Of a DNA stretch of 64,000 nucleotides, positions 41,202 to 49,982 are shown one piece after another. The notes below the pieces were generated by a model that saw only the letters and a list, made by a program, of their open reading frames with translations, ran no database searches and was not told the origin of the DNA. The position numbers and the translations under genes are program-made. The number at the start of each line of letters is the position of its first letter. The first letter of the stretch is position 1. Location: positions 2,976,001 to 3,040,000 of the forward strand of contig NZ_CP071409.1 of NCBI RefSeq assembly GCF_022647505.1. Direction: 5' to 3'. This stretch comes from [Pantoea] beijingensis. GTDB lineage: Bacteria; Pseudomonadota; Gammaproteobacteria; Enterobacterales; Enterobacteriaceae.

Positions 41202-42290
41202 ATGTCGAACAAATTACCCATCTCTCTGATTACCGCGACCATACTCTTCTCTTCCTCTGCCATGTCGGCAGTCCCCCAGGGCTACCCGGCTGATTATCAA
41301 AAAGTTATTGATGCCGCGACTAAAGAAGGAAAAGTCGTGATCTACTCCACGACCGATACCAAAGCGGCGGGCCCACTGATCAAAGGGTTTGAAACCGCGT
41401 ATCCAGGCATCAAAGTAGAATATAACGATATGAACAGTACTGAACTGTACAATCGTTATATCAGTGAACAGGCTTCTGGTGGTGGCAGCGGCGATGTGAT
41501 CTGGAGTTCTTCAATGGATACCGCGTTGAAACTCGCAACCGATTACGCGCAGGAATACCCATCGCCAGAGCAAAGCCAATTGCCGAAATGGGCGATATGG
41601 AACAATAAAGCTTACGGCACGACTTATGAGCCCGTAGTTTTTATCTATAACAAACGTCTGATTCCGGCGGCAGACGTTCCCGATTCACATGCAGCACTGG
41701 CGAAGCTGATCGCCAGCCAGACCGACAAATTTAATAAAAAAGTCACCACCTACGATATCGAAAAATCCGGGCTGGGCTTTATGCTATCCGTGGAAGATTT
41801 CAAAGCCGATCCGAACTACTTCAATACGCTGGCCGACGTCGCGAAAGGCGGTTTAGCCGTGCAGTCCTCTACCGGGACCATGATGGAGCGCGTCTCTTCC
41901 GGGGAGAATCTCATCGGCTTTAATATCCTGGGTTCTTATGCCGAAGCGCGCGCCAAAACCGATCCTTCGCTGGGCATTTCCTATCCGAAAGATTATACCC
42001 TCGTGTTATCACGCGTCTCCTTCATCAGCCAGCAGTCACAAAACAGCAATGCGGCAAAACTGTGGCTGGATTATGTGCTGTCTGAACCGGGCCAAAATAT
42101 TCTGGCCAGTCAGGCCGACATTCCCTCTATTCGCAACGATATCGAAGGTAAAAATGATATCGATGGGATGACGAAAATGTTAGGTAAAGCGCTGAAACCC
42201 ATTCCGGTAGATGAAACGCTGCTGGAGTATCTGCAGCCGAAAAAACGTCTGGATTACCTCAAACAATGGCGCACCGCCGCTGCCAAGTAA
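41202..42290 (+). CDS. ABC transporter substrate-binding protein, Fbp/AfuA type
   Basis: 362-residue periplasmic protein with signal peptide ending SSAMSA, then GKVVIYSTTDTKAAGPLIKGFE and the family pattern GDVIWSSSMDTALKLA. This SBP family includes ferric-ion binders (FbpA, AfuA) but also binders of sugar phosphates and aminoethylphosphonate. No Fur-like box is apparent upstream, and the gene is next to a carboxylate-sensor-type two-component system, so iron is not the obvious ligand. A strong start at MSNKLPIS, preceded by AAAAGGTT. First gene of a three-gene importer. Confidence 0.85.
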   Translation: MSNKLPISLITATILFSSSAMSAVPQGYPADYQKVIDAATKEGKVVIYSTTDTKAAGPLIKGFETAYPGIKVEYNDMNSTELYNRYISEQASGGGSGDVIWSSSMDTALKLATDYAQEYPSPEQSQLPKWAIWNNKAYGTTYEPVVFIYNKRLIPAADVPDSHAALAKLIASQTDKFNKKVTTYDIEKSGLGFMLSVEDFKADPNYFNTLADVAKGGLAVQSSTGTMMERVSSGENLIGFNILGSYAEARAKTDPSLGISYPKDYTLVLSRVSFISQQSQNSNAAKLWLDYVLSEPGQNILASQADIPSIRNDIEGKNDIDGMTKMLGKALKPIPVDETLLEYLQPKKRLDYLKQWRTAAAK

Positions 42291-42379
42291 CGACAGGACC
42301 GAAGCGCGGCGCAATATGCCGCGCAGGTTTGTCGCTCGCCTGATTTCGCGATTCAGCGTAGTTAATCGAAGGATGTGAC

Positions 42380-44149
42380 ATGAATGCATTGCGCAGAAAG
42401 TGGCAGAGTTTGCCGCGCGGCATCGTGGTGTTGATAACTGCACTGGTTATCTACATTCCGCTGTCGTTTATTGTGATACAGAGTTTTCTCTCGGCACCGT
42501 TCTTTTCACCGTCAAAAGTGTGGAGCCTGGAGTCTTTTGAGTTCATTTTTACCGATCCAGATTTCTATAAAGCACTGAGAAGTGGCTTTATTCTGGCGTT
42601 TGGTCTGGTGGCGATAGCCATCCCACTGGGCGGTATTCTCGCGTTCCTGATGGTACGCACCGATTTACCCGGTAGACGCGTGATTGAGCCGCTGATTTTG
42701 GTACCGATTTTTGTCTCACCAATGGTGCTGGGGTTCGGCTACGTTGTCGCTGCAGGGCCGGTGGGCTTCTTCTCGCTATGGGCGCAATCGCTCTTTGGCT
42801 TTGTGCCCTGGAATATCTATGACATGTCGAGCATTGTGGTGATTGCCGGCTTAACCCATGTTCCACATGCCTATCTTTATATCTCCTCGGCGTTACGCAG
42901 CGTGGGTTCTGATGTTGAAGAAGCCGCACGTATCGCCGGGGCCTCGCCCTTACAAGTTATGACGGCGGTTAGCTTACCGATGGTACGCCCGTCAATTCTT
43001 TATGCCATCGTATTGCTGTTTTTCCTCGGACTGGAAGTCTTTGGTTTAATGCTGGTCCTGGGCGATCCGGAAGGCAATATGGTATTGGCAACCTATCTTT
43101 ACCAACTGACCAATAAACTCGGCACCCCCTCTTATCATCTGATGGCAGCGGTTGCCGTCGTGCTAATTTGTATCACGATTCCATTGGTCATGCTGCAGCG
43201 GCGCCTGATGCGGACCGCCAACCGTTTCGTCACGGTTAAAGGTAAAGCGTCACAGGCCCGTGCCCTGCCGCTGGGAAAATGGCGCTGGGTGGCTGGCGCA
43301 GTGGTCGCATTTTGGCTGACAGTCACGATCGGCGTACCACTGGTTGGCGTAATGCTGCGCGCCTTTATCTCCAATTGGGGCGTCGGCGTCTCAATCTGGG
43401 ATGAGCTCTCGCTTGGCACCTTCCGTACCATTTGGGCACAACCGAATCTACTGCGAGCCATCGTCAACTCAATGGCTATCGGGGTGATCGGCGGAGCTCT
43501 GGCGGTTGTCTGTTATCTGTTTGTGGGTATCGCTATGCACCGCAAGCCCGACAACACTACGCGCTTTCTGGATTACAGCGTGCTGGTGCCGCGTGCGGTT
43601 CCCGGTCTACTGGCGGGCCTGGCATTTTTATGGGTGTTCCTGTTTCTGCCGATGTGGCTCGATAATGCGCTGAAATCCGGATGGCTCTCGGATATGCCCT
43701 GGTCGCAATGGCTCCGCGATAATCTGATCGTTTGGCTAAGGTCGTTGCGCAGTACCATTTTCAGCGTCTGGTTGGCGTATACCGTGGTATGGATGGCATA
43801 CGGGTTACGACTGATCTCCTCCACACTGCTGCAGGTTGGGCCGGAATTGGAAGAAGCGGCACGCAGCACCGGTGCCACACGCGGGCAAATTACCCGCCAC
43901 GTTACCATTCCGCTGTCACGCTACGGTCTGATCGGTTCATGGTTGCTGATGTTCCTGATATTTGAGCGTGAGTATTCGACAGGTGTCTACCTGCTTTCTC
44001 CCGGCACTGAAACGATCGGTTCGATGCTGGTTTCCCTTTGGGCTGCGGGTGCGATTGATATCGTCGCTGCGCTTTCCTTTATTAACATCCTGCTGGTGGT
44101 GGTAGGTCTGGGTATTGCCCTACGTTTTGGAGTCAAATTACATGATTGA
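42380..44149 (+). CDS. ABC transporter permease, two fused domains (FbpB/AfuB type)
   Basis: 589 residues with about twelve membrane helices in two tandem permease halves. Each half carries an EAA loop for ATPase contact: EEAARIAGASPLQV and EEAARSTGATRGQI. The fused two-domain arrangement is typical of Fbp-type importers. It lies 89 bases after the binding protein and overlaps the ATPase by 8 bases. Confidence 0.92.
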   Translation: MNALRRKWQSLPRGIVVLITALVIYIPLSFIVIQSFLSAPFFSPSKVWSLESFEFIFTDPDFYKALRSGFILAFGLVAIAIPLGGILAFLMVRTDLPGRRVIEPLILVPIFVSPMVLGFGYVVAAGPVGFFSLWAQSLFGFVPWNIYDMSSIVVIAGLTHVPHAYLYISSALRSVGSDVEEAARIAGASPLQVMTAVSLPMVRPSILYAIVLLFFLGLEVFGLMLVLGDPEGNMVLATYLYQLTNKLGTPSYHLMAAVAVVLICITIPLVMLQRRLMRTANRFVTVKGKASQARALPLGKWRWVAGAVVAFWLTVTIGVPLVGVMLRAFISNWGVGVSIWDELSLGTFRTIWAQPNLLRAIVNSMAIGVIGGALAVVCYLFVGIAMHRKPDNTTRFLDYSVLVPRAVPGLLAGLAFLWVFLFLPMWLDNALKSGWLSDMPWSQWLRDNLIVWLRSLRSTIFSVWLAYTVVWMAYGLRLISSTLLQVGPELEEAARSTGATRGQITRHVTIPLSRYGLIGSWLLMFLIFEREYSTGVYLLSPGTETIGSMLVSLWAAGAIDIVAALSFINILLVVVGLGIALRFGVKLHD

Positions 44150-45212
44150 ATTATCGGTCGAGAATCTGCACCTAACCTACGGTGATAACCCGGTATTAAA
44201 AGGCGTATCCATGAACCTGGAGCGCGGTGAGGTTGTTTCCTTACTGGGCCCTTCGGGCAGTGGAAAAACGACATTATTACGTGCTGTCGCGGGGCTTGAG
44301 AAGCCGACCCAAGGCACTATTATCATCGGCAAGAATAAAGTTTATGACGGCACGCCACGCAGTGAAATCCCTGCGGAAGAACGGAATCTGGGACTGGTAT
44401 TTCAGTCTTATGCGCTGTGGCCGCATAAAACCGTATTCGAAAACGTCGCATACCCGCTCAAGCTGCGTAAAGTGTCATCAACGGAGATTGCTCAGCGGGT
44501 TCAGAATGTACTCGAACAACTGGGCCTCGGCCATCTGGCAAAGCGCCACCCGCATCAGCTTTCCGGCGGTCAGCAGCAGCGCGTAGCGATTGGACGTGCG
44601 CTGGTCTATAACCCACCGGTCATTCTGCTTGATGAACCGCTGTCGAATCTTGATGCCAAGTTACGAGAAGAAGCCCGCGTATTTCTGCGTGAGCTGATCA
44701 TTAAACTCGGTCTTTCGGCGCTAATGGTAACGCACGATCAGAATGAAGCGATGGCGATTTCCGACCGTATTTTACTGCTCAACAACGGTAAAATCGAACA
44801 GCAGGGAACGCCACAGGAGATGTACGGCTCGCCGAAGACCCTGTTTACCGCCGAGTTTATGGGCAGTAATAACCGCCTGCACGGAAAAGTCAGCGAAATC
44901 AGCGGCGATAAAGCCCGCATTGAAGGACGCGGCTGGGCGTTTTGGGGACAAGCGGGCGAAGGTGTACAGGTGGGCCAGGAAGGTATCGCAGTCATTCGCG
45001 TGGAACGTGTTGTACTGGCCGACGGCCCTGGTGAAAATCAACTTGAACTCCCGCTGCTGACCAGTATGTATCTTGGCGATCGCTGGGAGTACCTGTTCCG
45101 AACGTCAGGCGATGACGTTGTCATCCGCGCTTACGGCACTCAGGTTCGCGATCCACAACATTGCCATCTGGTGTTACCTGAACAGCATCTCTGGATCTTC
45201 CCTGGAGCCTGA
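44142..45212 (+). CDS. ABC transporter ATP-binding protein (FbpC/AfuC type)
   Basis: 356 residues with Walker A GPSGSGKTT, Q-loop VFQSYALWPHKT, signature LSGGQQQRV, Walker B VILLDEPLSNLD and H-loop MVTHDQ, followed by a C-terminal TOBE-type regulatory domain. Start at MIELSVENLHL, inside the end of the permease gene. Completes the importer operon; a hairpin (45225-45250) follows. Confidence 0.93.
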   Translation: MIELSVENLHLTYGDNPVLKGVSMNLERGEVVSLLGPSGSGKTTLLRAVAGLEKPTQGTIIIGKNKVYDGTPRSEIPAEERNLGLVFQSYALWPHKTVFENVAYPLKLRKVSSTEIAQRVQNVLEQLGLGHLAKRHPHQLSGGQQQRVAIGRALVYNPPVILLDEPLSNLDAKLREEARVFLRELIIKLGLSALMVTHDQNEAMAISDRILLLNNGKIEQQGTPQEMYGSPKTLFTAEFMGSNNRLHGKVSEISGDKARIEGRGWAFWGQAGEGVQVGQEGIAVIRVERVVLADGPGENQLELPLLTSMYLGDRWEYLFRTSGDDVVIRAYGTQVRDPQHCHLVLPEQHLWIFPGA

Positions 45213-45224
45213 TCTCCCCTCAAA

Positions 45225-45250
45225 GGGCCACCGCAATCTTCAGGTGGCCC
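45225..45250 (+). terminator. Terminator-like hairpin after the importer operon
   Basis: GGGCCACC-10 bases-GGTGGCCC, an 8-base perfect stem starting 12 bases after the ATPase stop. No T tract follows. Confidence 0.55.
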
Positions 45251-45294
45251 GCACATTCCTGATCAGATAATCGCCTGTAACAGCCTTCAAAGAG

Positions 45295-46209
45295 TCAGAC
45301 TGTTTTCCGGTATTGAGCGGGCGTCAGGTCATACCATTTTTTAAACGCCTTAGCGAAAGAGGAAAGCGATAAAAAGCCACACCGCTCGGCAATAATATCA
45401 ACAGTCAGTTCACGCTCATCACGAAGTAGTCTTGAGGCTAGCGCCATACGCAATTGAGATAACCAGACCTGTGGCGTTTGATGATAACGATGAGCAAAAT
45501 GTCTGGCGAACGTTGCACGGGATAAAAAACAGTGTTCAGCCATATTTTCCATCGTCCAGGGATAAGCAGGATCGGCAATGACGGCAAGCAAGGCGGGTAA
45601 AAGGCGTTTATCACTCATCAGACGCAATAACCCTGCGGGCGGCTGATGTAATGACAGTAAAATACGCAGAACAAGCACCAGGAGTGTATCGGCCAGACCT
45701 TTGACGATAGTCGCACCGCCCGGGAGCCCCCCCAAACTTTCCCGGATCAGCATTCTCAGAAGGATATTAAGCTCATCGCAATCTTGTCTCTCATCGGTCT
45801 TCAGGTGGATTAGTTCAGTCTCATCGGCAAACAGCCAGCCATAGTTTGGTCCAAAATGAAACTCACCACACAGTACCTCAACAACGGATCCGGGCCCGTC
45901 AGTGCGCACTTCGGTCAGAATACCGTTGTGTTGCTTCAGCGCAGGCACAACCTGCCCCCACTCCACCAGACTCTGTAAGAGATGGGGAGAACCATGTGGC
46001 AACATCAGAATATCGCCTGCACGCACCCGTACCGTTTGCTCCGCGATATGTAACTGCGCTTCTCCCCGAAGGATCACATGCCACGGCACCACACCCGGCG
46101 CCTGTTGCCGCTGGTCAGCCGCCCATTGGCCACCAAAGCGACAGTGAAGATTAACGACGCAGCGTGGGGCAAGTAGGGCTAGCAACTGGCTGAGGCTATC
46201 CATAATCAC
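45295..46209 (-). CDS. AraC family regulator with cupin domain
   Basis: 304 residues: an N-terminal cupin (APGVVPWHVILRGEAQLHI, RAGDILMLPHGSPHLL) and a C-terminal AraC double helix-turn-helix (MAEHCFLSRATFARHFAHRYHQTPQVWL split, ending FLSLSSFAKAFKKWYDLTPAQYR). It is divergent from the AhpD-like gene with 117 bases between starts, an arrangement common for cupin-AraC regulators and a small redox enzyme they control. Confidence 0.9.
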   Translation of the reverse strand: MIMDSLSQLLALLAPRCVVNLHCRFGGQWAADQRQQAPGVVPWHVILRGEAQLHIAEQTVRVRAGDILMLPHGSPHLLQSLVEWGQVVPALKQHNGILTEVRTDGPGSVVEVLCGEFHFGPNYGWLFADETELIHLKTDERQDCDELNILLRMLIRESLGGLPGGATIVKGLADTLLVLVLRILLSLHQPPAGLLRLMSDKRLLPALLAVIADPAYPWTMENMAEHCFLSRATFARHFAHRYHQTPQVWLSQLRMALASRLLRDERELTVDIIAERCGFLSLSSFAKAFKKWYDLTPAQYRKTV

Positions 46210-46326
46210 TCCTGAGACGATAAGACAAAAAGTCGAGACGAAAAACGCCGCCTCTCGGATACCGGAGAGCCTATTATTAATCCATCGCCGATGCGGCGAA
46301 ACTCATAAACTGACAGGAGAATGATG

Positions 46327-46860
46327 ATGAGCCGTTTAACTTCGCTTCAACCAGATAATGCAACAGGCCAGGCTGCAGAACTTTTTGGCGCCATCAAACG
46401 TGTGATGGGTAAAGTCCCTAATGCCTATCAGGTTATCGGTATTGCTCCCGAGATTCTTGCTCAGGCACTTCAACATAACGCGACGCTGGCTAAAAGCAAC
46501 CTGAGCAAACGTGAACTGGAGGCGATTAACCTTGCAGTGAGTGAAACGTCCGGCTGTGATTACTGCCTGGCGGCCCATACCCTAACGGGTAAAATGGCAG
46601 GCTATACCCTTGAACAAACGCAGGCGTTACGCCAGGGGGCTTATCCGGAAGAGGCGCATATTGATGCCCTGGTGAAATTCGTGAAAACGCTGGTTACAAC
46701 GCATGGTACCTTACCTGAAGAGACCGTTACCCAGTTCCGCGCCGCTGGCTTTAGCGACCGTCAGGTCGTCGAGGTGATTAGCGCTGTTAGCGCCATTTTG
46801 TTCACCAATATGATTAATCGCGTCAACGATACCCTGGTTGATTTTCCAAAAGTGAATTAG
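46327..46860 (+). CDS. Carboxymuconolactone decarboxylase / AhpD-like protein
   Basis: 177 residues, alpha-helical, with the AhpD peroxidase motif SGCDYCLAAHT (two Cys and the His). Despite the family name such proteins usually act as alkyl-hydroperoxidases. Three ATGs run in a row; the third (46327) is 7 bases from AGGAG and is the best start. Probably controlled by the divergent AraC gene. Confidence 0.88.
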   Translation: MSRLTSLQPDNATGQAAELFGAIKRVMGKVPNAYQVIGIAPEILAQALQHNATLAKSNLSKRELEAINLAVSETSGCDYCLAAHTLTGKMAGYTLEQTQALRQGAYPEEAHIDALVKFVKTLVTTHGTLPEETVTQFRAAGFSDRQVVEVISAVSAILFTNMINRVNDTLVDFPKVN

Positions 46861-47373
46861 CCAGCTCCGATAGCTCTGCTTAACGGCGGCAATAAGCCCG
46901 GGGTCAGATACGGCTCCGGGATAACGGTCGCAGAAGATCGCCTATATCCCCAGCGACCTGCACATCTATTCCTCACACTGATGTGCAATTGAGCGACTGC
47001 GAACTTTTGTATTATCACGGTAATCCATCGCCATTTCAGTATGCCGGGAAGCTCTACTGGCGAGCGTCTCCCCCTTTTTATTCACGGGCATATTCTCCAG
47101 CTCCGGACGAGCATTGCCTGTCATCAGGTGTTTCCGCCGTATGCAATGAGAACCCCGGATAATCGCTCTGTCAGGGCACATGAAACGTAACGTTCATCAC
47201 TCGATATACTAAGCGCAACGGTAAGCGCACCACCGTGAAATACAGCCAGCCTCCATAACGATCCAAACACGTGTATCACCTGCTCATTTCTGGCATAGCC
47301 ACGATCTTGCGCGGGACCCGAAATAGCGTAATACCGCTTATATGGCATCATTCTCAAAGGTGTGGGGATAATC
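46861..47373. other. Gene-poor stretch before the hrp box
   Basis: About 510 bases between the AhpD-like gene and the hrp box. Two short minus-strand frames (46966-47181 and 47124-47357) lack convincing ribosome-binding sites or known content and could be gene remnants. No RNA gene is seen. This may mark the edge of the accessory region. Confidence 0.4.
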
Positions 47374-47401
47374 GGAACCTTTTTTCCCCTGCGTACACCT
47401 A
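47374..47401 (+). promoter_or_regulatory. Candidate hrp box (HrpL-dependent promoter)
   Basis: GGAACC - 15 bases - ACACCTA. The consensus for the ECF sigma factor HrpL is GGAACC-N15/16-CCACNNA; only the first base of the second block differs. It lies 28 bases before the ATG of the effector-like gene, a usual distance. Confidence 0.8.
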
Positions 47402-47429
47402 AATATATCCGTGGTTAAACGAGAAAAGT

Positions 47430-48671
47430 ATGCGTATTCCTCTTTCTAATCCAATGATATTCCACCAGGCCGTAGCACAAAATGACGCGGCGACGATCCA
47501 GGAACTGAGGCTGCAAGGCCATAAGCCCGTGGCCGTGGACCAAAATGGAAAATCTGCAATTGACACGTTAGCAGAACGTCATGATATAGACGATGACGCA
47601 CGGGATAAGCTCTACCATAGCCTGCTGGGCTCGCTGAACCCCAGCGCGCCGCCAGGCTATATCAAACCGGAAGCGTTCCACGGTTCACCGTGGGGGTTTG
47701 AAATCTTGCATAGCGGCATGCTGAAAGGCGGCGTTAACGATCCCAAAGGCGGTTCGCAGTCTCTTGAAGGTAAGGTTTTTTTCTCGGATCGCACGCGTGA
47801 ATCGACCGACAAGTTTGAAACGCGCGAAAAACTCCGTCAAAACCCGCGGATATATGCAAAAGGGCTAGGGATAAAAGTCACAACGGTGGAAACACGTTCA
47901 GACCTTTACAGGTTAGCCAAGGCGTTCAACCATGCTAAATCCAGGGAAAACTATCCAGTTTTAACGCTTACATTTACAAGCAGCAATAATCTGGAAGAGG
48001 CTGTCTATAAGAATCTGATTTCTCACTTGTCGAATAATGGCTCAAGGCTGGAGAATGAATCGCCTGAACAAGTCCTGCAAAATGTCGGCATCCCGGGGCA
48101 TATTAAGTTTGTTGATAGCTCCCCTCTGCTTACCCGCGAGCAGGAAAGTACGCTGATCGCCAACGCTTTCCAGCGTATAGAAAATGAACTGGCCGGCGGT
48201 AAATTACCTTTTCTCAACCTGCTAAACGATGGGCAAACCATTCCACTGGTCTTTGGTTTCAGTAAGATTAATCATCTGAAAACGCACACGATCCATAAAC
48301 CACTTATTAACAAGACATCCATGTTTAACTATCAGTCTAAGGATCACCCGCTGACAGGAACAGCCAATGGGGGAAAGCTGAAAGAAATTGAAGTAAAATC
48401 GATGGCTGACCTTGCCACCTTAATACTGGCTTGCAGAGTGCAGAATGTGGCGTTGCCTGAGGACACAGTGATACGTCTTAACTCTCCACCAAAAGAGAAA
48501 AAGCAGTATAACCTGAAAGCGTTTTATCTTGATGGCCCGATGGTCACAAAATTTAGCGATATGCTGCTGAGAGGAGACGGGCAAGATATAAGCCAGCTTA
48601 ATCTTGGACAGCTTCAGGCCCTTAATCAAGAGCTGCGACAAAAAGCAGAGGATAGCAGTTTTGCACATTAA
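47430..48671 (+). CDS. Putative type III secreted effector with ADP-ribosyltransferase-like motif
   Basis: 413 residues with no match I can name. The N terminus (MRIPLSNPMIFHQAVAQN) has the traits of a type III export signal: Ile/Pro at residues 3-4, no acidic residue before position 19, polar and amphipathic. Residues about 9-52 look like one ankyrin-type repeat (ND-ATIQELRLQG, then DQNGKSAIDTLAE). From residue 83, FHGS (His84) followed by ILHSGMLKGG and KVFFSD (115-120) follows the H/GT - GL - YFS order of PARP/diphtheria-type ADP-ribosyltransferases; the catalytic Glu is not certain. It lies behind a hrp box, with GAGAAAAG before the ATG. Function is inferred from motif and promoter. Confidence 0.65.
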   Translation: MRIPLSNPMIFHQAVAQNDAATIQELRLQGHKPVAVDQNGKSAIDTLAERHDIDDDARDKLYHSLLGSLNPSAPPGYIKPEAFHGSPWGFEILHSGMLKGGVNDPKGGSQSLEGKVFFSDRTRESTDKFETREKLRQNPRIYAKGLGIKVTTVETRSDLYRLAKAFNHAKSRENYPVLTLTFTSSNNLEEAVYKNLISHLSNNGSRLENESPEQVLQNVGIPGHIKFVDSSPLLTREQESTLIANAFQRIENELAGGKLPFLNLLNDGQTIPLVFGFSKINHLKTHTIHKPLINKTSMFNYQSKDHPLTGTANGGKLKEIEVKSMADLATLILACRVQNVALPEDTVIRLNSPPKEKKQYNLKAFYLDGPMVTKFSDMLLRGDGQDISQLNLGQLQALNQELRQKAEDSSFAH

Positions 48672-48814
48672 ATGATGAGTATGTAATTAAAATCGCGCGA
48701 TGACCTGATGTTGGTTTGCCCAACACAACATGATAAAGCAGCCTACTTGATGGACGAAAAACGGTTGCAGACTCTGGTTAATGGTAATCTTTCCATTTTT
48801 AACGAAGGCGATAA

Positions 48815-49330
48815 GTAGAATCAGGACATTCACTGAATACTCTGCATCGGCGTGAGGCCATTCAATGATGTGAATAGGTGCAGCCCCAGCCAGTCATAAC
48901 GCACTGACCGCTTATATCGCTCAATATAAGCGGTTTGCTGAGGTTTACTCGGCTGAATAAAACGCAGGGCTATATTCTGCTGTGCTGCCCATGACATGAG
49001 TATATTGCGGTATATTCTGGTCCGTTATCGCATCGTATTGACTTCGGTTTACCTTTCCATTCAATGAGTTGTTACAGTGTTCTGGCGATCCGACTTACCG
49101 GCAGGGGAAAATCCACCTCAATAGCCAGTACTTCACGATTGAAATCATCGATAATATTAAGTCAGCGCAGAGAACGGCCATCAGACAACCGGGCATGCAT
49201 GAAATCCATTGGCCCGCATTCGTTGCTGCTTCAGGCACCGCCAGCAGTTCGGGTTTATCCCGTTTCAGTCATTTCTTCGGCTTAATTCGCGTGTTCAGCG
49301 ACAGATCGCAGTAAATCCGGCACATCCTTT
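48815..49330 (-). pseudogene. Decayed IS3-family transposase (orfB)
   Basis: On the minus strand the translation shows MDFMHARLSDGRSLR, a stop, LNIIDDFNREVLAIEVDFPLP, another stop, QLIEWKGKPKSIRCDNGPEYT and then frame changes with AYIERYxR-like remnants. These are catalytic-core pieces of an IS3-family OrfB (the CDNGPE Asp and the IER region), but at least two in-frame stops and a shift make it inactive. It is a different lineage from the intact element that follows. Confidence 0.8.
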
Positions 49331-49470
49331 ATAGTTGAATAAGCCTTTTACGTTACGAAAATACAAAAAGCACGGATCAAATCCCCATTGCGCTGGCTGT
49401 CAGTGACCCTCAGTGTCAGCATAGTTGTCACCTCCTCTGAAAAATCAATCTGAGGGTGATGGAGTGACAG

Positions 49471-49953
49471 ATGAAACGTATTTCCCCCGAACGAAAGGCC
49501 AGCGTGATGGCAAAACTGCTGCCTCCTTACAACATGACCGTTTCCGCCGTTGCGCAGATGGAAGGAATATCTGAAGCTACCCTCTATAACTGGCGTAATC
49601 AGGCTAAACAGGAGGGAAAACCGGTGCCCGGTGCAGACAGGAGCAGTGAACAGTGGCCTGCGGAGGCCCGCTTCGCCGCCATCGTGGAAACGGCCACGCT
49701 TTCAGAAGCTGAGGTGGCGGAGTACTGCCGTAAAAAAGGACTGTATCCGGAGCAGCTGACGCAGTGGAAGCAGGCATTTTTGCAGACCTCCGTGCCGGAT
49801 GATAAGGCAGCCCTGAAGCAGAGCCAGAAACGCATCAGACAGCTGGAAAAAGAGCTGACCCGCAAGGAGAAAGCGCTGGCGGAGGCGGCCGCGATACTGG
49901 TGCTGCGAAAAAAGCTCAGGGATTACTACGGGGAAACCGACGGGGACGACTGA
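49471..49953 (+). CDS. IS3-family OrfA
   Basis: 160 residues with a helix-turn-helix near the start (ERKASVMAKLLPPYNMTV, then EGISEATLYNWRNQAK) and a long C-terminal coiled coil (KQSQKRIRQLEKELTRKEKAL). The slippery heptamer AAAAAAG at 49908-49914 (CGA AAA AAG in this frame) is the likely -1 frameshift site that fuses it to OrfB. Confidence 0.88.
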   Translation: MKRISPERKASVMAKLLPPYNMTVSAVAQMEGISEATLYNWRNQAKQEGKPVPGADRSSEQWPAEARFAAIVETATLSEAEVAEYCRKKGLYPEQLTQWKQAFLQTSVPDDKAALKQSQKRIRQLEKELTRKEKALAEAAAILVLRKKLRDYYGETDGDD

Positions 49954-49982
49954 CCCCAAAGAATGAACGTCAGCAGTTCATT

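Noticed and set aside
41202..42290. Naming the binding protein as a ferric iron transporter
   Set aside because: No Fur-like box and a carboxylate-type two-component neighbour; family members bind several ligands, so the substrate is left open.
46966..47357. Two overlapping minus-strand frames before the effector gene
   Set aside because: No family match, no ribosome-binding site, and one spans into the hrp-box region; treated as non-coding or remnants.
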